From NCBI RefSeq assembly GCF_002019605.1, contig NZ_KV917368.1, positions 4,292,519-4,356,518 of the forward strand: a stretch of DNA of 64,000 nucleotides, read 5' to 3'. Source of the stretch: Alkalihalobacterium alkalinitrilicum (GTDB taxonomy: Bacteria; Bacillota; Bacilli; Bacillales; Bacillaceae_F). The notes beneath the pieces are model-generated. The model was not told the origin of the DNA and did no database searches. It saw nothing but the letters and a program-made list of their open reading frames with translations. Positions within the stretch are counted from its first letter, which is position 1. Each line of letters opens with the position of its first letter. Shown here one piece after another: positions 43,503 through 52,138 of this stretch. Made by a program: the position numbers and the translations under genes.

Positions 43503-44366
43503 ATGATTTACATCGGATTAACAGGGTGGGGAGACCACGATGATTTATATGAGGGCATAAGACAACAGGAGAAGCTATGGACCTATAGTAGTCATTTTCC
43601 TATTGTTGAGGTCGATTCTTCGTTTTATGCGATTCAACCTGTTCGTAATTATGAAAAGTGGGTCCGTGAAACCCCTTCGTCTTTTCAATTTATTGTGAAA
43701 ACATACCAAGGAATGACAGGTCATCAGCGAGGAGAAATTCCATTTCAATCGAAAGAGGAAATGTTTGAAGCGTTTATAGAATCCATCCAGCCACTAGTAC
43801 GAGAAAACCGTTTAGCGATGGTTCTTTGTCAGTTTCCTCCTTGGTTTGATTGTAAAAAAGAAAATGTTCAGTATTTACGCTATGTTAAAGAGCAGCTTCA
43901 GTCTCTTCCAGTTGCGCTTGAGTTTCGTCATCAATCATGGTTTGCAGAAGACATCAAGGAAAAAACGCTACGATTTATGAAGGATAAGCGGTGGATTCAC
44001 AGTATTTGTGATGAACCACAGGCTGGTCAGGGTAGTATACCGATCGTACTAGAAGCAACGGATGAAAACAAAACACTCATTCGTTTTCATGGTCGAAATC
44101 ATTATGGTTGGCGTGATCCAGGAGAGGGGAACTGGAGAGATGTTCGTTATTTATATAATTATAACGATCAAGAATTAAATGAATGGGTAGAAAGAATTCG
44201 CTTATTAGAAAAGTCGACAAAGGACCTCTACGTTCTTTTTAATAACAATTCTGGTGGGGATGCAGCTGGAAATGCAAAACGATTTCAAACGATGCTTGGG
44301 GTTGAGTATGAAGGGCTTGCTCCAAGACAATTAAAATTATTTGATGATGGAAGTTTCCCTTTATAA
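43503..44366 (+). CDS. yunF: DUF72 family protein YunF
   Basis: 287 aa, predicted TIM-barrel of the DUF72/YecE family, whose activity is unknown. I start at ATG 43503 (MIYIGLTGWGDHDDLYEG), the usual N-terminus. The frame is open back to 43431, but without an SD. Motifs: FPIVEVDSSFYAIQP, FQFIVKTYQGMTGH, VALEFRHQSWF, RFHGRNHYGW, LYVLFNNNSGGDAAGNAKRFQTM. First of a yunF-E-D-C series collinear with B. subtilis. Confidence 0.92.
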   Translation: MIYIGLTGWGDHDDLYEGIRQQEKLWTYSSHFPIVEVDSSFYAIQPVRNYEKWVRETPSSFQFIVKTYQGMTGHQRGEIPFQSKEEMFEAFIESIQPLVRENRLAMVLCQFPPWFDCKKENVQYLRYVKEQLQSLPVALEFRHQSWFAEDIKEKTLRFMKDKRWIHSICDEPQAGQGSIPIVLEATDENKTLIRFHGRNHYGWRDPGEGNWRDVRYLYNYNDQELNEWVERIRLLEKSTKDLYVLFNNNSGGDAAGNAKRFQTMLGVEYEGLAPRQLKLFDDGSFPL

Positions 44367-44393
44367 GAACAGCAAGAAAGTTGGCGGATATGT

Positions 44394-45218
44394 ATGGAAT
44401 GGTTGTCATTAGTTGTCATCGGTCTTATTGCAGGGACATTAGGCAGCTTGATGGGGTTAGGTGGAGGAATTATTGTTGTACCTGCCCTAATGTTACTTAG
44501 TGGGTACATAAGTATATTAGTTGGAGTTACCCCACAAGTTGCTGTTGGTACTTCATTGTTAATTATGATTTTCACAGGGTTGTCTTCAACACTTGCTTAT
44601 ATTAAGCAGAAAAAAGTAGATTTTATAAGTGGATCCATCTTTTTGGTCGGCAGTATACCTGGAGCTTTATTTGGCGTATATTTAAACAAAGGCATTGATG
44701 TTTCTAGTTTTCTTATTTATTTTGGTTTTTTTATCATCATCGTTTCATTCATCTTAATGGTTAGAGAACATTTAAAGCCGATAAAGGTAGGAAATAAAGG
44801 GATAAAAAGAGAATATGTGAACGAGTTAGGTGAAACGATCCACTACGGATTTAGTCCATGGCTAGCCATTCCGATTTCGTTTATCGTTGGAATGTTATCA
44901 GGGTTATTTGGAATTGGTGGTGGTTCTCTTATGGTACCTGCGATGATCTTACTTTTCGGTTTTCCAGCCCATTTGGCAGTTGCGACTTCCATGTTTATGA
45001 TCTTTTTCTCGGCTATTTCTAGTTCGATTTCTCATATTGTGTTAGGGAATGTTGATTGGCTTTATGCACTGGCATTAATTCCAGGTGCATGGATTGGTGG
45101 AAAATTAGGAGCTCAGATTGGTCAGAGATTAAAAAGTGATACACTGATTATGATTTTGCGAATTTTTTTAGTCATTATTGGTGCACGATTAGTGTGGCAA
45201 GGAATGACAATTGTATAA
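44394..45218 (+). CDS. yunE: TauE/SafE-type sulfite/organosulfur exporter-like protein YunE
   Basis: 274-aa membrane protein with about eight TM helices and the internal duplication of this family: SLMGLGGGIIVVPALMLL in the first half and GLFGIGGGSLMVPAMILLFG in the second. A cytoplasmic loop (KPIKVGNKGIKREYVNELGE) lies between. The transported anion is unknown in Bacillus. ATG 44394 is 27 bp after yunF. Confidence 0.9.
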   Translation: MEWLSLVVIGLIAGTLGSLMGLGGGIIVVPALMLLSGYISILVGVTPQVAVGTSLLIMIFTGLSSTLAYIKQKKVDFISGSIFLVGSIPGALFGVYLNKGIDVSSFLIYFGFFIIIVSFILMVREHLKPIKVGNKGIKREYVNELGETIHYGFSPWLAIPISFIVGMLSGLFGIGGGSLMVPAMILLFGFPAHLAVATSMFMIFFSAISSSISHIVLGNVDWLYALALIPGAWIGGKLGAQIGQRLKSDTLIMILRIFLVIIGARLVWQGMTIV

Positions 45219-45281
45219 GTTTTTCTATCTTCCTCGATGAGGAATCTTTTATTTTTACACTATAAAAAGGAGGCTTTTTGA

Positions 45282-46679
45282 GTGTCTTCTGAACATTCTT
45301 TGTTTATTTATCATACGAACGATATTCATAGTTATTTTGAACATTGGCCGAAAATTGACCAATTTATTAAAAAACGTCGTAATCTGCATTTCAGAAAAAA
45401 TGAAAACATGCTGTACTTTGATATTGGTGACCATGCTGATCGTTGTCATCCAATGACCGATGCAACAGATGGTCAAGGTAATGTAAAATTACTAAATGAA
45501 ATCGGTGTTCAAGCTACGACGATCGGAAATAATGAAGGGTTAACGTTTTCTAAAGAGACTTTAAATCAATTATATAAGGACGCGACCTTTCCAGTACTAG
45601 TAGCCAATTTACTAGATGAAGATGGTGAGGTGCCGTTTTGGGCAAAGTCCTATCATTACATACAATTAGACAACAGTTTGAAAATTGGTCTTATCGGTGT
45701 AACTGCGCCATTCTTGCCTTTTTACGATAAGTTAGGATGGACCATTCAAGATCCATTTGAAATCTTGCCTCATTTGGTAGCAAAAGTGCGTGCGGAATGT
45801 GACATCGTCATTTTATTATCTCATCTAGGCTTTCCTGCAGATGAAGAAATTGCAGAGCATATAGAAGGTATTGATATTATATTAGGCGCCCATACTCACC
45901 ACGTATTACAATCAGGGAAAAATGTGAAAGGAACGCTAATCGGTCAAGCTGGTAAGTTTGGCTATCATGTTGGCCAAATAAAGCTTACGATTCAATCAGA
46001 AACGAAAGAAATTGTGGAATTTGAAATGGCAGCAATTGAAACGAAAACAATGCCACCATCACCGCAAACCACTAATTTATTAGAGAGATTACAAGTAGAA
46101 CAAGAAGAAATTATGAGTGAAGAGGTTGTCACGTTATATAGTGACTTGTCTGTCGATTGGTTCAAACCATCGACAGGACCGATCATATTGGCTGAAGCAT
46201 TAAAAGAATGGTGTAAAACCAATATAAGTATGGTCAACGCTGGGGTCCTTCTCGAAAGTATTCCAGCGGGAAGAGTGACAAGAGGAGATATTCATCGAAT
46301 ATGTCCACACCCGATTAATCCAGCTGTTGTTAAGTTACGTGGGGATCGTTTAAAAGAAACCATTCTTCATTCGTTTACTGAGCGTATGCAACGTCTAGAA
46401 TTAAAAGGTTTTGGCTTTCGGGGGGAAGTTTTAGGAAGAATGGCCTTTTCAGGTATTGATGTTCAAACAAAAAAATTAGGAGATAACGTTGAACACGTAG
46501 TGGGCATTTATATTGATGGCAACCCGATTGACCCGAAAAAAGAGTATGAATTAGCGACGTTAGATATGTTCACTTTTGGTAAATTGTATCCAGCGATCGC
46601 CGAATCTACTTCAAAGGTTTTTTATATGCCAGAACTTCTTCGTGATGTTTTGCTTTGGAAATTAAAGCAAAATAGGTAA
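45282..46679 (+). CDS. yunD: YunD-like metallophosphatase / 5'-nucleotidase family
   Basis: 465 aa without a signal peptide, so cytoplasmic, unlike secreted UshA-type enzymes. The N-terminal calcineurin-like domain has the metal motifs YHTNDIHSYF, FDIGDHAD, GNNEGL, LLSHLGFPAD and GAHTHH. The C-terminal 5'-nucleotidase domain (about 270-460) has NAGVLLESIPAGRVTRGDIH. The substrate is uncertain. GTG 45282 follows AAAGGAGG. Confidence 0.9.
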   Translation: MSSEHSLFIYHTNDIHSYFEHWPKIDQFIKKRRNLHFRKNENMLYFDIGDHADRCHPMTDATDGQGNVKLLNEIGVQATTIGNNEGLTFSKETLNQLYKDATFPVLVANLLDEDGEVPFWAKSYHYIQLDNSLKIGLIGVTAPFLPFYDKLGWTIQDPFEILPHLVAKVRAECDIVILLSHLGFPADEEIAEHIEGIDIILGAHTHHVLQSGKNVKGTLIGQAGKFGYHVGQIKLTIQSETKEIVEFEMAAIETKTMPPSPQTTNLLERLQVEQEEIMSEEVVTLYSDLSVDWFKPSTGPIILAEALKEWCKTNISMVNAGVLLESIPAGRVTRGDIHRICPHPINPAVVKLRGDRLKETILHSFTERMQRLELKGFGFRGEVLGRMAFSGIDVQTKKLGDNVEHVVGIYIDGNPIDPKKEYELATLDMFTFGKLYPAIAESTSKVFYMPELLRDVLLWKLKQNR

Positions 46680-46866
46680 TCGTCCAACCTTTGCACTTTT
46701 TCGTTTGTTTTTCATATTGTAATAGCGAGGATAAGTCAAACGCCTTCATCGAAGCGACAACTTCATGAGGGAAGTTCAAGCGATTTGTTTTCATAGGAAG
46801 CCAGTTTTCAAGTAGAACCCCTATGGGAGCGAAAGACAATGTCCGAAAAACGAAGGAGTGATTTAA

Positions 46867-47169
46867 GTGCTTGAAATGGATCCGATTTCAATCGATGGTC
46901 ATACCTTCATTGCTGTTACACTTAAGCTTCCAAAAACCAATTTTATGGCAGTCATGAGTGACAAAGGATATATTATGTGCGGAGCACTAGACATTGCATT
47001 GTTAAACGAAAAGCTAAAAGAACGTAAAATTATTGCAGGTCGTGCAGTCGGTGTCCGAACGATTGAACAATTATTAGATGCTCCACTTGAGTCAGTGACA
47101 TTAGAGGCTGAAGCTGTAGGTGTGAAAGCAGGGATGAAAGGTAGAGATGCATTGTTAAAAATGCTATAA
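46867..47169 (+). CDS. yunC: DUF1805 family protein YunC
   Basis: 100-aa small alpha/beta protein. MAVMSDKGYIMCGALDIALLN and AGRAVGVRTIEQLLDAPLESVT are typical of the DUF1805 family, known structurally but not functionally. The start is GTG 46867 with GAAGGAGTG. It is preceded by a 187-bp non-coding gap with no clear signal and followed by two terminator hairpins. Confidence 0.88.
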   Translation: MLEMDPISIDGHTFIAVTLKLPKTNFMAVMSDKGYIMCGALDIALLNEKLKERKIIAGRAVGVRTIEQLLDAPLESVTLEAEAVGVKAGMKGRDALLKML

Positions 47170-47182
47170 ATAAAAAAGAAAA

Positions 47183-47290
47183 GTTCAAAAAGAATGAAAA
47201 CTAGCGGCTTTGAAATTCTTTTCAGCTCTTGTTATTTTCTTTTTGAACACGGATTGCAAGAGGCCAATGTATTTTCATTGGCCTCTTTTG
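47183..47290 (+). terminator. double hairpin after yunC
   Basis: Hairpin 1: GTTCAAAAAGAA (47183-47194)/TTCTTTTTGAAC (47237-47248), perfect 12 bp with inner TGAAAA/TTTTCA pairing. Hairpin 2: CAAGAGGCCAATG (47257-47269)/CATTGGCCTCTTTTG (47276-47290), perfect, with a 6-nt loop. The first can act on both strands; the second is a standard terminator. The next 250 bp up to 47541 are AT-rich with no recognised feature. Confidence 0.88.
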
Positions 47291-47541
47291 TATCAGGCTA
47301 ATAGACCTATAAATAAATGTCGTTTTTTTCCAATATTATGAACCGTAGTCCTGAATTTTTGAAGAAACCTAAAAGTTAGTTAACAGATTTAGGATCTAAT
47401 GTTAACCTTAATATGTCGAAAAAAGATTAAATATGTAAATTATTAAATATAGTTGGTATATTTTGTCGTTTATCTAAGTACGGTTAAATTATTGAATTGT
47501 CTGGAATGGAAATTATGTAAAATTGAAGTAGGAGCCACTTT

Positions 47542-48636
47542 ATGAGACTAGTATCTACCAAATCGCTTAAAGAAAATACTTACCTTGCTAAGCCGATCAT
47601 CAATGATAGTGGGCAAGTTCTTTTAAAACAAGGTGTTCTGCTATCTTCCAGAATGATCCAAAGATTGATTGACCTTGGGATTACGTTTGTATATATTCAA
47701 GATAAGCTTACCGAAGATATTGAATCGACTGAAGGAATTGCTGCGAAAGTTCGAGTGGAAGCAACGAATACAATTAAGTCGGAGTTTAACCAAATATGCA
47801 AAGACATCAAATTACAAAAGTCGTTTCACAATGATCATTTAGGTCAAAATTTTTCAAAAGTGATTCGTTCGATTTTAGCTGAAGTAAAAGGAAATCCAAA
47901 GGCAATTTCTCTGCTTTCCGATGTTTATTTGTACGATTCTTATATTTTTACTCATTCATTAAATGTGACGATCTATACATTAGCGCTTGCAATAAAATTA
48001 AAATATAACGAAAAACAACTGATGGAAATTGGTCTTGGAGCGATTTTACATGATGTCGGAAAAATGGCGATTCCAACTAAAATCCTAAATAAACCAGGTC
48101 GTTTGGACCCTGAGGAATTTTCCATTATAAAAACTCATGCTCAAGTTGGGTATGAGATTTTGAAAAAACAACCGAATCTCTCTTTGTTAACTGCCCATTG
48201 TGCATTTCAGCACCATGAACGAATAAATGGATCAGGTTACCCCCGAGGTATTAAGGGAGATGAGATCCACCCTTATGCTAAAATTATAGGCATATGTGAT
48301 GTATTTGATGCGGTTACGTGCAATCGAGTTTACCGAAAAGCGATGCTTCCTCATGAAGCGATCGAATTATTGTACTCAGGTGTCGGTACATTGTACGATA
48401 AAGACTTAGTTGAAGCATTCGCAAAATCAATTGCTCTTTATCCAGTTGGGATTACGGTAGGTTTAAGTGATGGGCGAGAAGGGATCGTTCTTAAACAAAA
48501 TAAAGAACTTTCCACTAGGCCTATTATTCGAGTGATTAGCGAGAATAATCAACAAGTTGAACCGTATGATCTTGATTTAATGAAACAAGTGAATGTGACG
48601 ATTACGAGCTGTGAAGCAGTATTAGCGAATGAATAA
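47542..48636 (+). CDS. HD-GYP domain protein, probable c-di-GMP phosphodiesterase
   Basis: 364 aa. The N-terminal ~110 residues resemble the DUF3391-type lead (KSLKENTYLAKPIINDSGQ). The HD-GYP domain covers about 130-310: HSLNVTIYTLALA, HDVGKMAIPTKILNKPGRL at 170-188, IIKTHAQVGYEIL, and HHERINGSGYPRG at about 224, i.e. the catalytic metal residues and the GYP motif are intact. No TM or receiver domain. Linear hydrolysis of c-di-GMP is the expected activity. ATG 47542 follows TAGGAG. thyA follows after 39 bp. Confidence 0.88.
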   Translation: MRLVSTKSLKENTYLAKPIINDSGQVLLKQGVLLSSRMIQRLIDLGITFVYIQDKLTEDIESTEGIAAKVRVEATNTIKSEFNQICKDIKLQKSFHNDHLGQNFSKVIRSILAEVKGNPKAISLLSDVYLYDSYIFTHSLNVTIYTLALAIKLKYNEKQLMEIGLGAILHDVGKMAIPTKILNKPGRLDPEEFSIIKTHAQVGYEILKKQPNLSLLTAHCAFQHHERINGSGYPRGIKGDEIHPYAKIIGICDVFDAVTCNRVYRKAMLPHEAIELLYSGVGTLYDKDLVEAFAKSIALYPVGITVGLSDGREGIVLKQNKELSTRPIIRVISENNQQVEPYDLDLMKQVNVTITSCEAVLANE

Positions 48637-48675
48637 GCAAATAAACTAAAAGTTAAAAAAGGAGTTGCGTTTACG

Positions 48676-49632
48676 TTGAGTACGAATGAAATGAATTATC
48701 TTCAATTGTGTAAGTTTGTACTTGAAAATGGAACGAAAAAAGAAGATCGAACAGGAACGGGAACGGTATCCATTTTTGGTCATCAGATGCGCTTTGATTT
48801 AAACGAAGGATTTCCCTTACTTACGACCAAACGTGTTCCTTTCCGACTCATAGCTACTGAGTTGTTGTGGTTTATGAAAGGTGACACGAATATTCGTTAT
48901 TTGCTACAACAAAACAATAATATATGGAATGAATGGGCATTCGAACGTTGGGTGATGAGTAAAGAGTACGAGGGCCCGAATATGGAAAACTTCGGTTTAC
49001 GCTCACAACAAGATGAAGCTTTTAGATTGCAATATGAGGAGCAGTTAGAGGCATTTAAAAAACGTATTCTTGAAGATGATGATTTTGCTCGTAAATATGG
49101 TGACCTAGGACAAGTCTATGGTAAACAATGGCGTGCATGGGAGACGAGAACAGGAGAGACACTTGATCAATTAAAAGATGTGATCGAAACGATTAAGAAA
49201 AACCCTTCATCGAGAAGGCTTATCGTATCCGCATGGAATCCTGAAGATGTTCCGTCGATGGCATTACCACCTTGTCATACACTGTTCCAGTTTTACGTAT
49301 TAGATGGGAAACTATCGTGCCAGTTGTATCAAAGAAGTGGCGATATTTTTCTTGGTATTCCGTTTAATATCGCAAGCTACGCCCTGCTCACACACTTAAT
49401 TGCACATGAATGTGGTTTGCAAGTTGGTGAGTTTATTCATACATTAGGGGATGCTCATATTTATTTAAATCATGTGGAACAAGTGAAAACACAGTTAAGT
49501 CGAGAAACGAAACCACTTCCGAAACTTATCTTAAATGAAGATGTGAAGTCTGCTTTTGATTTTGAGATTGAAGATATTTCAATTGAAGGCTATGACCCTC
49601 ATCCGACAATCAAGGCACCAGTTGCCGTTTAA
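48676..49632 (+). CDS. thyA: thymidylate synthase, folate-dependent
   Basis: Methylates dUMP to dTMP using methylene-tetrahydrofolate. It has 318 aa, the long form with the ~50-residue insertion ([20 protein letters not shown]...) known from Lactobacillus casei. [16 protein letters not shown] holds the nucleophilic Cys, and [22 protein letters not shown] binds substrate. I use TTG 48676 with AAAAAAGGAG 11 nt upstream; ATG 48691 is possible but far from the SD. It lies with dfrA, which recycles the dihydrofolate it makes. Confidence 0.95.
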   Translation: MSTNEMNYLQLCKFVLENGTKKEDRTGTGTVSIFGHQMRFDLNEGFPLLTTKRVPFRLIATELLWFMKGDTNIRYLLQQNNNIWNEWAFERWVMSKEYEGPNMENFGLRSQQDEAFRLQYEEQLEAFKKRILEDDDFARKYGDLGQVYGKQWRAWETRTGETLDQLKDVIETIKKNPSSRRLIVSAWNPEDVPSMALPPCHTLFQFYVLDGKLSCQLYQRSGDIFLGIPFNIASYALLTHLIAHECGLQVGEFIHTLGDAHIYLNHVEQVKTQLSRETKPLPKLILNEDVKSAFDFEIEDISIEGYDPHPTIKAPVAV

Positions 49633-49669
49633 ACTGCACGTACGGCTATAAATAATACATTTATATATA

Positions 49670-49701
49670 ACTCAAGGATAGGTTCATCCTTGAGTCTTTT
49701 T
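49670..49701 (+). terminator. terminator after thyA
   Basis: ACTCAAGGAT (49670-49679) pairs perfectly with ATCCTTGAGT (49686-49695), then T's. Confidence 0.93.
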
Positions 49702-49749
49702 TAAAAGATAAGCATTTATAAAACTTTGTTTGCAAAAAGCGTAGTGGGC

Positions 49750-49930
49750 GTAACTAAAGAGCGTTCATAGTGCCCATCGAGCAAGGGAAGGAAGAAGAAC
49801 GGTAACTATAAAGCGTTCATAGTGCCCAATCGAGCAAGGGAGGAAGAAGAACAGTAACTATAAAGCGTTCATAGTGCCCATCGAGCAAGAGAGGGGAAGA
49901 AAACAGTAACTATAAAGCGTTCATAGTGCA
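49750..49930 (+). repeat. 52-bp tandem hairpin array 3 (four units)
   Basis: GTAACT occurs at 49750, 49802, 49854 and 49906, exactly every 52 bp. The unit core is GGTAACTATAAAGCGTTCATAGTGCCC with the same ACTAT..ATAGT arms as arrays 1 and 2; the linker ATCGAGCAAGGGAGGAAGAAGAAC differs. It lies 50 bp after the thyA terminator and 100 bp before dfrA, so it splits the two genes. Confidence 0.93.
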
Positions 49931-50035
49931 AAACTAGCAGGAGAAGGGAGGGCTGACTCTATTCATTTCGTCACGGAATAGTCAGTCGCATGCGCTTTTC
50001 TTGCTTAAGTACTTAATAAAGGAAGGGTGTTTTAA

Positions 50036-50533
50036 TTGATTTCATTTTTAGTAGCTATGGATCGAAATTGTGTCATCGGTAAAAATAATGATTTGCCATG
50101 GAAATTGCCTGCAGATCTTGCCTATTTTAAAAAAGTAACGATGGGTCATCCGATTGTAATGGGCCGTAAAACATATGAATCGATCGGCCGGCCACTTCCT
50201 GGACGACAGAATATTATCATCACTCGAAATCAAGAATATACGGCTGAAGGCTGTACTGTCCTTCATTCGATTGAAGATGTTCAAAAAGTGATCGATCATC
50301 ATGATAAAGAAGTGTTCATTATCGGCGGGGCGGAAATTTTCAAAGAAGCCTTTCCGATCGCTGACAAGCTCTACATCACTCATATTGATGAGGAATTTGA
50401 CGGTGATACGTTTTTTCCAGAATTCAACTTGAGCGACTGGCATGAGGTATCGCGAGAAAAAGGGATGAAGGATGAGAAAAATCCATATGATTACTATTTT
50501 TCGGTTTACGAAAAGAAGAGAAATACACAGTAA
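50036..50533 (+). CDS. dfrA: dihydrofolate reductase
   Basis: Reduces dihydrofolate to tetrahydrofolate with NADPH. It has 165 aa: VAMDRNCVIGKNNDLPWKLPADLAYFKK (substrate loop with Asp), MGRKTYESIGRPLPGRQNIIITR (NADPH), IIGGAEIFKEAFPIADKLYITHI. The start is TTG 50036 after AAGGAAGGG. A terminator-like hairpin follows at 50673 that also reaches into the yunB leader. Confidence 0.95.
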   Translation: MISFLVAMDRNCVIGKNNDLPWKLPADLAYFKKVTMGHPIVMGRKTYESIGRPLPGRQNIIITRNQEYTAEGCTVLHSIEDVQKVIDHHDKEVFIIGGAEIFKEAFPIADKLYITHIDEEFDGDTFFPEFNLSDWHEVSREKGMKDEKNPYDYYFSVYEKKRNTQ

Positions 50534-50672
50534 GCTTATATAATTGATGAAGGCGCCAAACAAGCAGCGGCACACCTGCCAATTACATGAATGTATTCCA
50601 ATAAAATTTAACAACGATCTCTATTACTTAATGAAAATAAGGTTGTCCCATTAAAATTAAGGTCAAGGCCGT

Positions 50673-50708
50673 CCCCCTTTTGCATATATTTTTGCAAAGG
50701 GGGTTTTT
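50673..50708 (+). terminator. terminator-like hairpin whose 3' arm contains the yunB SD
   Basis: CCCCCTTTTGCA (50673-50684) pairs with TGCAAAGGGGG (50693-50703), then five T's. AAAGGGGG is also the SD of yunB (start GTG 50712), so when folded the hairpin hides the ribosome-binding site. Confidence 0.85.
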
Positions 50709-50711
50709 AGA

Positions 50712-51566
50712 GTGGTTCGTTTTAGACAGCGTGGGGTATGGAAAGGCCCTCTCCTTAAAAGAAAAAGAGGGAACGGTTTCCTCTTTAATCAAAACAAAGG
50801 GAGTATGAAAGGTCCGCTTCCATTTCGTTATGTTCTGCTATTATCTTTTGTTATTTTTATAGTTCTCACCGCACAAGGTTTATGGCTAGTAGAAAAAGGA
50901 ATTCGGCCGACGCTTATTCACATTGCGAAGACAGAAACACAAGTATTAGGTACAGAAGCCATTAATGATGCGATTTCTAAAAAAATTGTAGAACAATTAG
51001 ATATGGATGAACTACTGATCATTGAGAGAGATCAAAATGGAGATATTACGTTAATCACATTTAACTCTTCGATTGCTACAAGAGTCATGTCAGAAGCAGT
51101 ACAAAGGGTGCAAAAGTATTTACGTTTGATGGAGCAAGGAAGAGTTCATGAACTTGGTCTTCCGGATGGTGTGGAAGTAGAGTTTAACGAAGAAGTGTAC
51201 ACGCAAGATGGAATTATTTATACAATCCCTTTAGGGCAAGCGACCAATAACGCATTATTAGCTCATTTAGGACCGCAAATTCCTGTACGATTTACCGCAA
51301 TTGGGGATGTAAAGGCTAATATGAGGCATGAAGTCGAGAACACAGGTATCAATAATACGATGTTATCTTTGTATGTTGACCTTCAAGTCGATGTCAAAAT
51401 CGTTATTCCATTTGCAACCGATATGGAAGTCGTTAAGACATCCATTCCTATTGGTATGACGTTAGTTCCAGGGAAAGTTCCCGAATATTACAATGTCGGT
51501 GGAACAGGTCCTGCACCTACGTTTATACGAGAATCTGATATTCAAGATGCTGTGAACAATCAGTGA
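50712..51566 (+). CDS. yunB: sporulation protein YunB
   Basis: 284 aa: basic N-terminus, one TM helix (about 40-60, YVLLLSFVIFIVLTAQGLWL), then a large extracytoplasmic domain with TETQVLGTEAINDAI and VKANMRHEVENTGINNTMLSLYV. YunB is a mother-cell protein needed for normal sporulation in B. subtilis; the mechanism is not known. GTG 50712 uses the GGGGG at 50699-50703. In B. subtilis it is next to yunC; here HD-GYP, thyA and dfrA are inserted. Confidence 0.9.
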   Translation: MVRFRQRGVWKGPLLKRKRGNGFLFNQNKGSMKGPLPFRYVLLLSFVIFIVLTAQGLWLVEKGIRPTLIHIAKTETQVLGTEAINDAISKKIVEQLDMDELLIIERDQNGDITLITFNSSIATRVMSEAVQRVQKYLRLMEQGRVHELGLPDGVEVEFNEEVYTQDGIIYTIPLGQATNNALLAHLGPQIPVRFTAIGDVKANMRHEVENTGINNTMLSLYVDLQVDVKIVIPFATDMEVVKTSIPIGMTLVPGKVPEYYNVGGTGPAPTFIRESDIQDAVNNQ

Positions 51567-51576
51567 TTGTTGAGAA

Positions 51577-51647
51577 AGGGTGAATTCTTTATATCACGAT
51601 ACCTTGTTCTGTTTGCGAGATGTGTATGACTAAGAGTTCACTCTTTT
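51577..51647 (+). terminator. long-loop hairpin after yunB
   Basis: AGGGTGAATTC (51577-51587) pairs with GAGTTCACTCT (51634-51644), 11 pairs including two wobbles, followed by TTT. The loop is about 46 nt. Confidence 0.5.
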
Positions 51648-51692
51648 AAAAAATAGAGCTTTACTTATCCTAACTTTTAGAAAAAATTACAA

Positions 51693-51721
51693 TTGGCGTT
51701 TTACTAGAATAATGATATACT
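51693..51721 (+). promoter_or_regulatory. promoter of the lysine riboswitch transcript
   Basis: TTGGCG (51693-51698), then 17 bp, then TATACT (51716-51721). Confidence 0.75.
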
Positions 51722-51744
51722 ATAGCGTGGTTAAAGGAAAGTGA

Positions 51745-52039
51745 ATAATTACACCTCATCAGTGTACGATGAGGTAGAGGCGCAAGTGCCATTAGTAGTC
51801 AGTTGGAGGATGACAACTGGGAGGATTGACGAAAGGGAAACTTGCCGAAGTGAAGGATTGCGTCTACAAACCTTTGCTGGGGTTACATTGAATAAGTGTA
51901 ACACTGTCACAGTAGGTACTGTGGAGAACTACTTTAGTTGATGGGGAGCCAGAAACTGTTTATTCGAGAGGCTTACTCAAAAAAAGAGTCACCATTTCAA
52001 CTGTGAAGTGAGTTGGCGCTTAAGAGTAGGCCTTTTTTT
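51745..52039 (+). promoter_or_regulatory. lysine riboswitch (L-box) with terminator
   Basis: GATGAGGTAGAGGCGCAAG, TTAGTAGTCAG, GAAAGGGAAACTTGCCGAAG and GCTGGGGTTACATTG are the conserved L-box segments in the correct order (aptamer about 51755-51945). The expression platform ends in GGCTTACTC (51970-51978)/GAGTAGGCC (52024-52032), one wobble, plus seven T's. Lysine binding is expected to cause termination, so the downstream carrier would be made when lysine is scarce. Confidence 0.94.
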
Positions 52040-52138
52040 GGTTCCATTTCAAAAACAATAAAGGAATAGAACGACATCGATTTTCGCCACCTTGACGTAA
52101 AATCGTGTTTGTTTATCCAAACAATAGGAGGCTGTCAG

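Noticed and set aside
46606-46839. Minus-strand 77-codon frame in the yunD-yunC gap
   Set aside because: No SD, odd composition, overlaps the yunD 3' end; no gene supported.
51741-51941. 66-codon open frame before the NhaC-type gene
   Set aside because: It lies inside the lysine riboswitch aptamer, whose conserved RNA segments explain the sequence; no SD.
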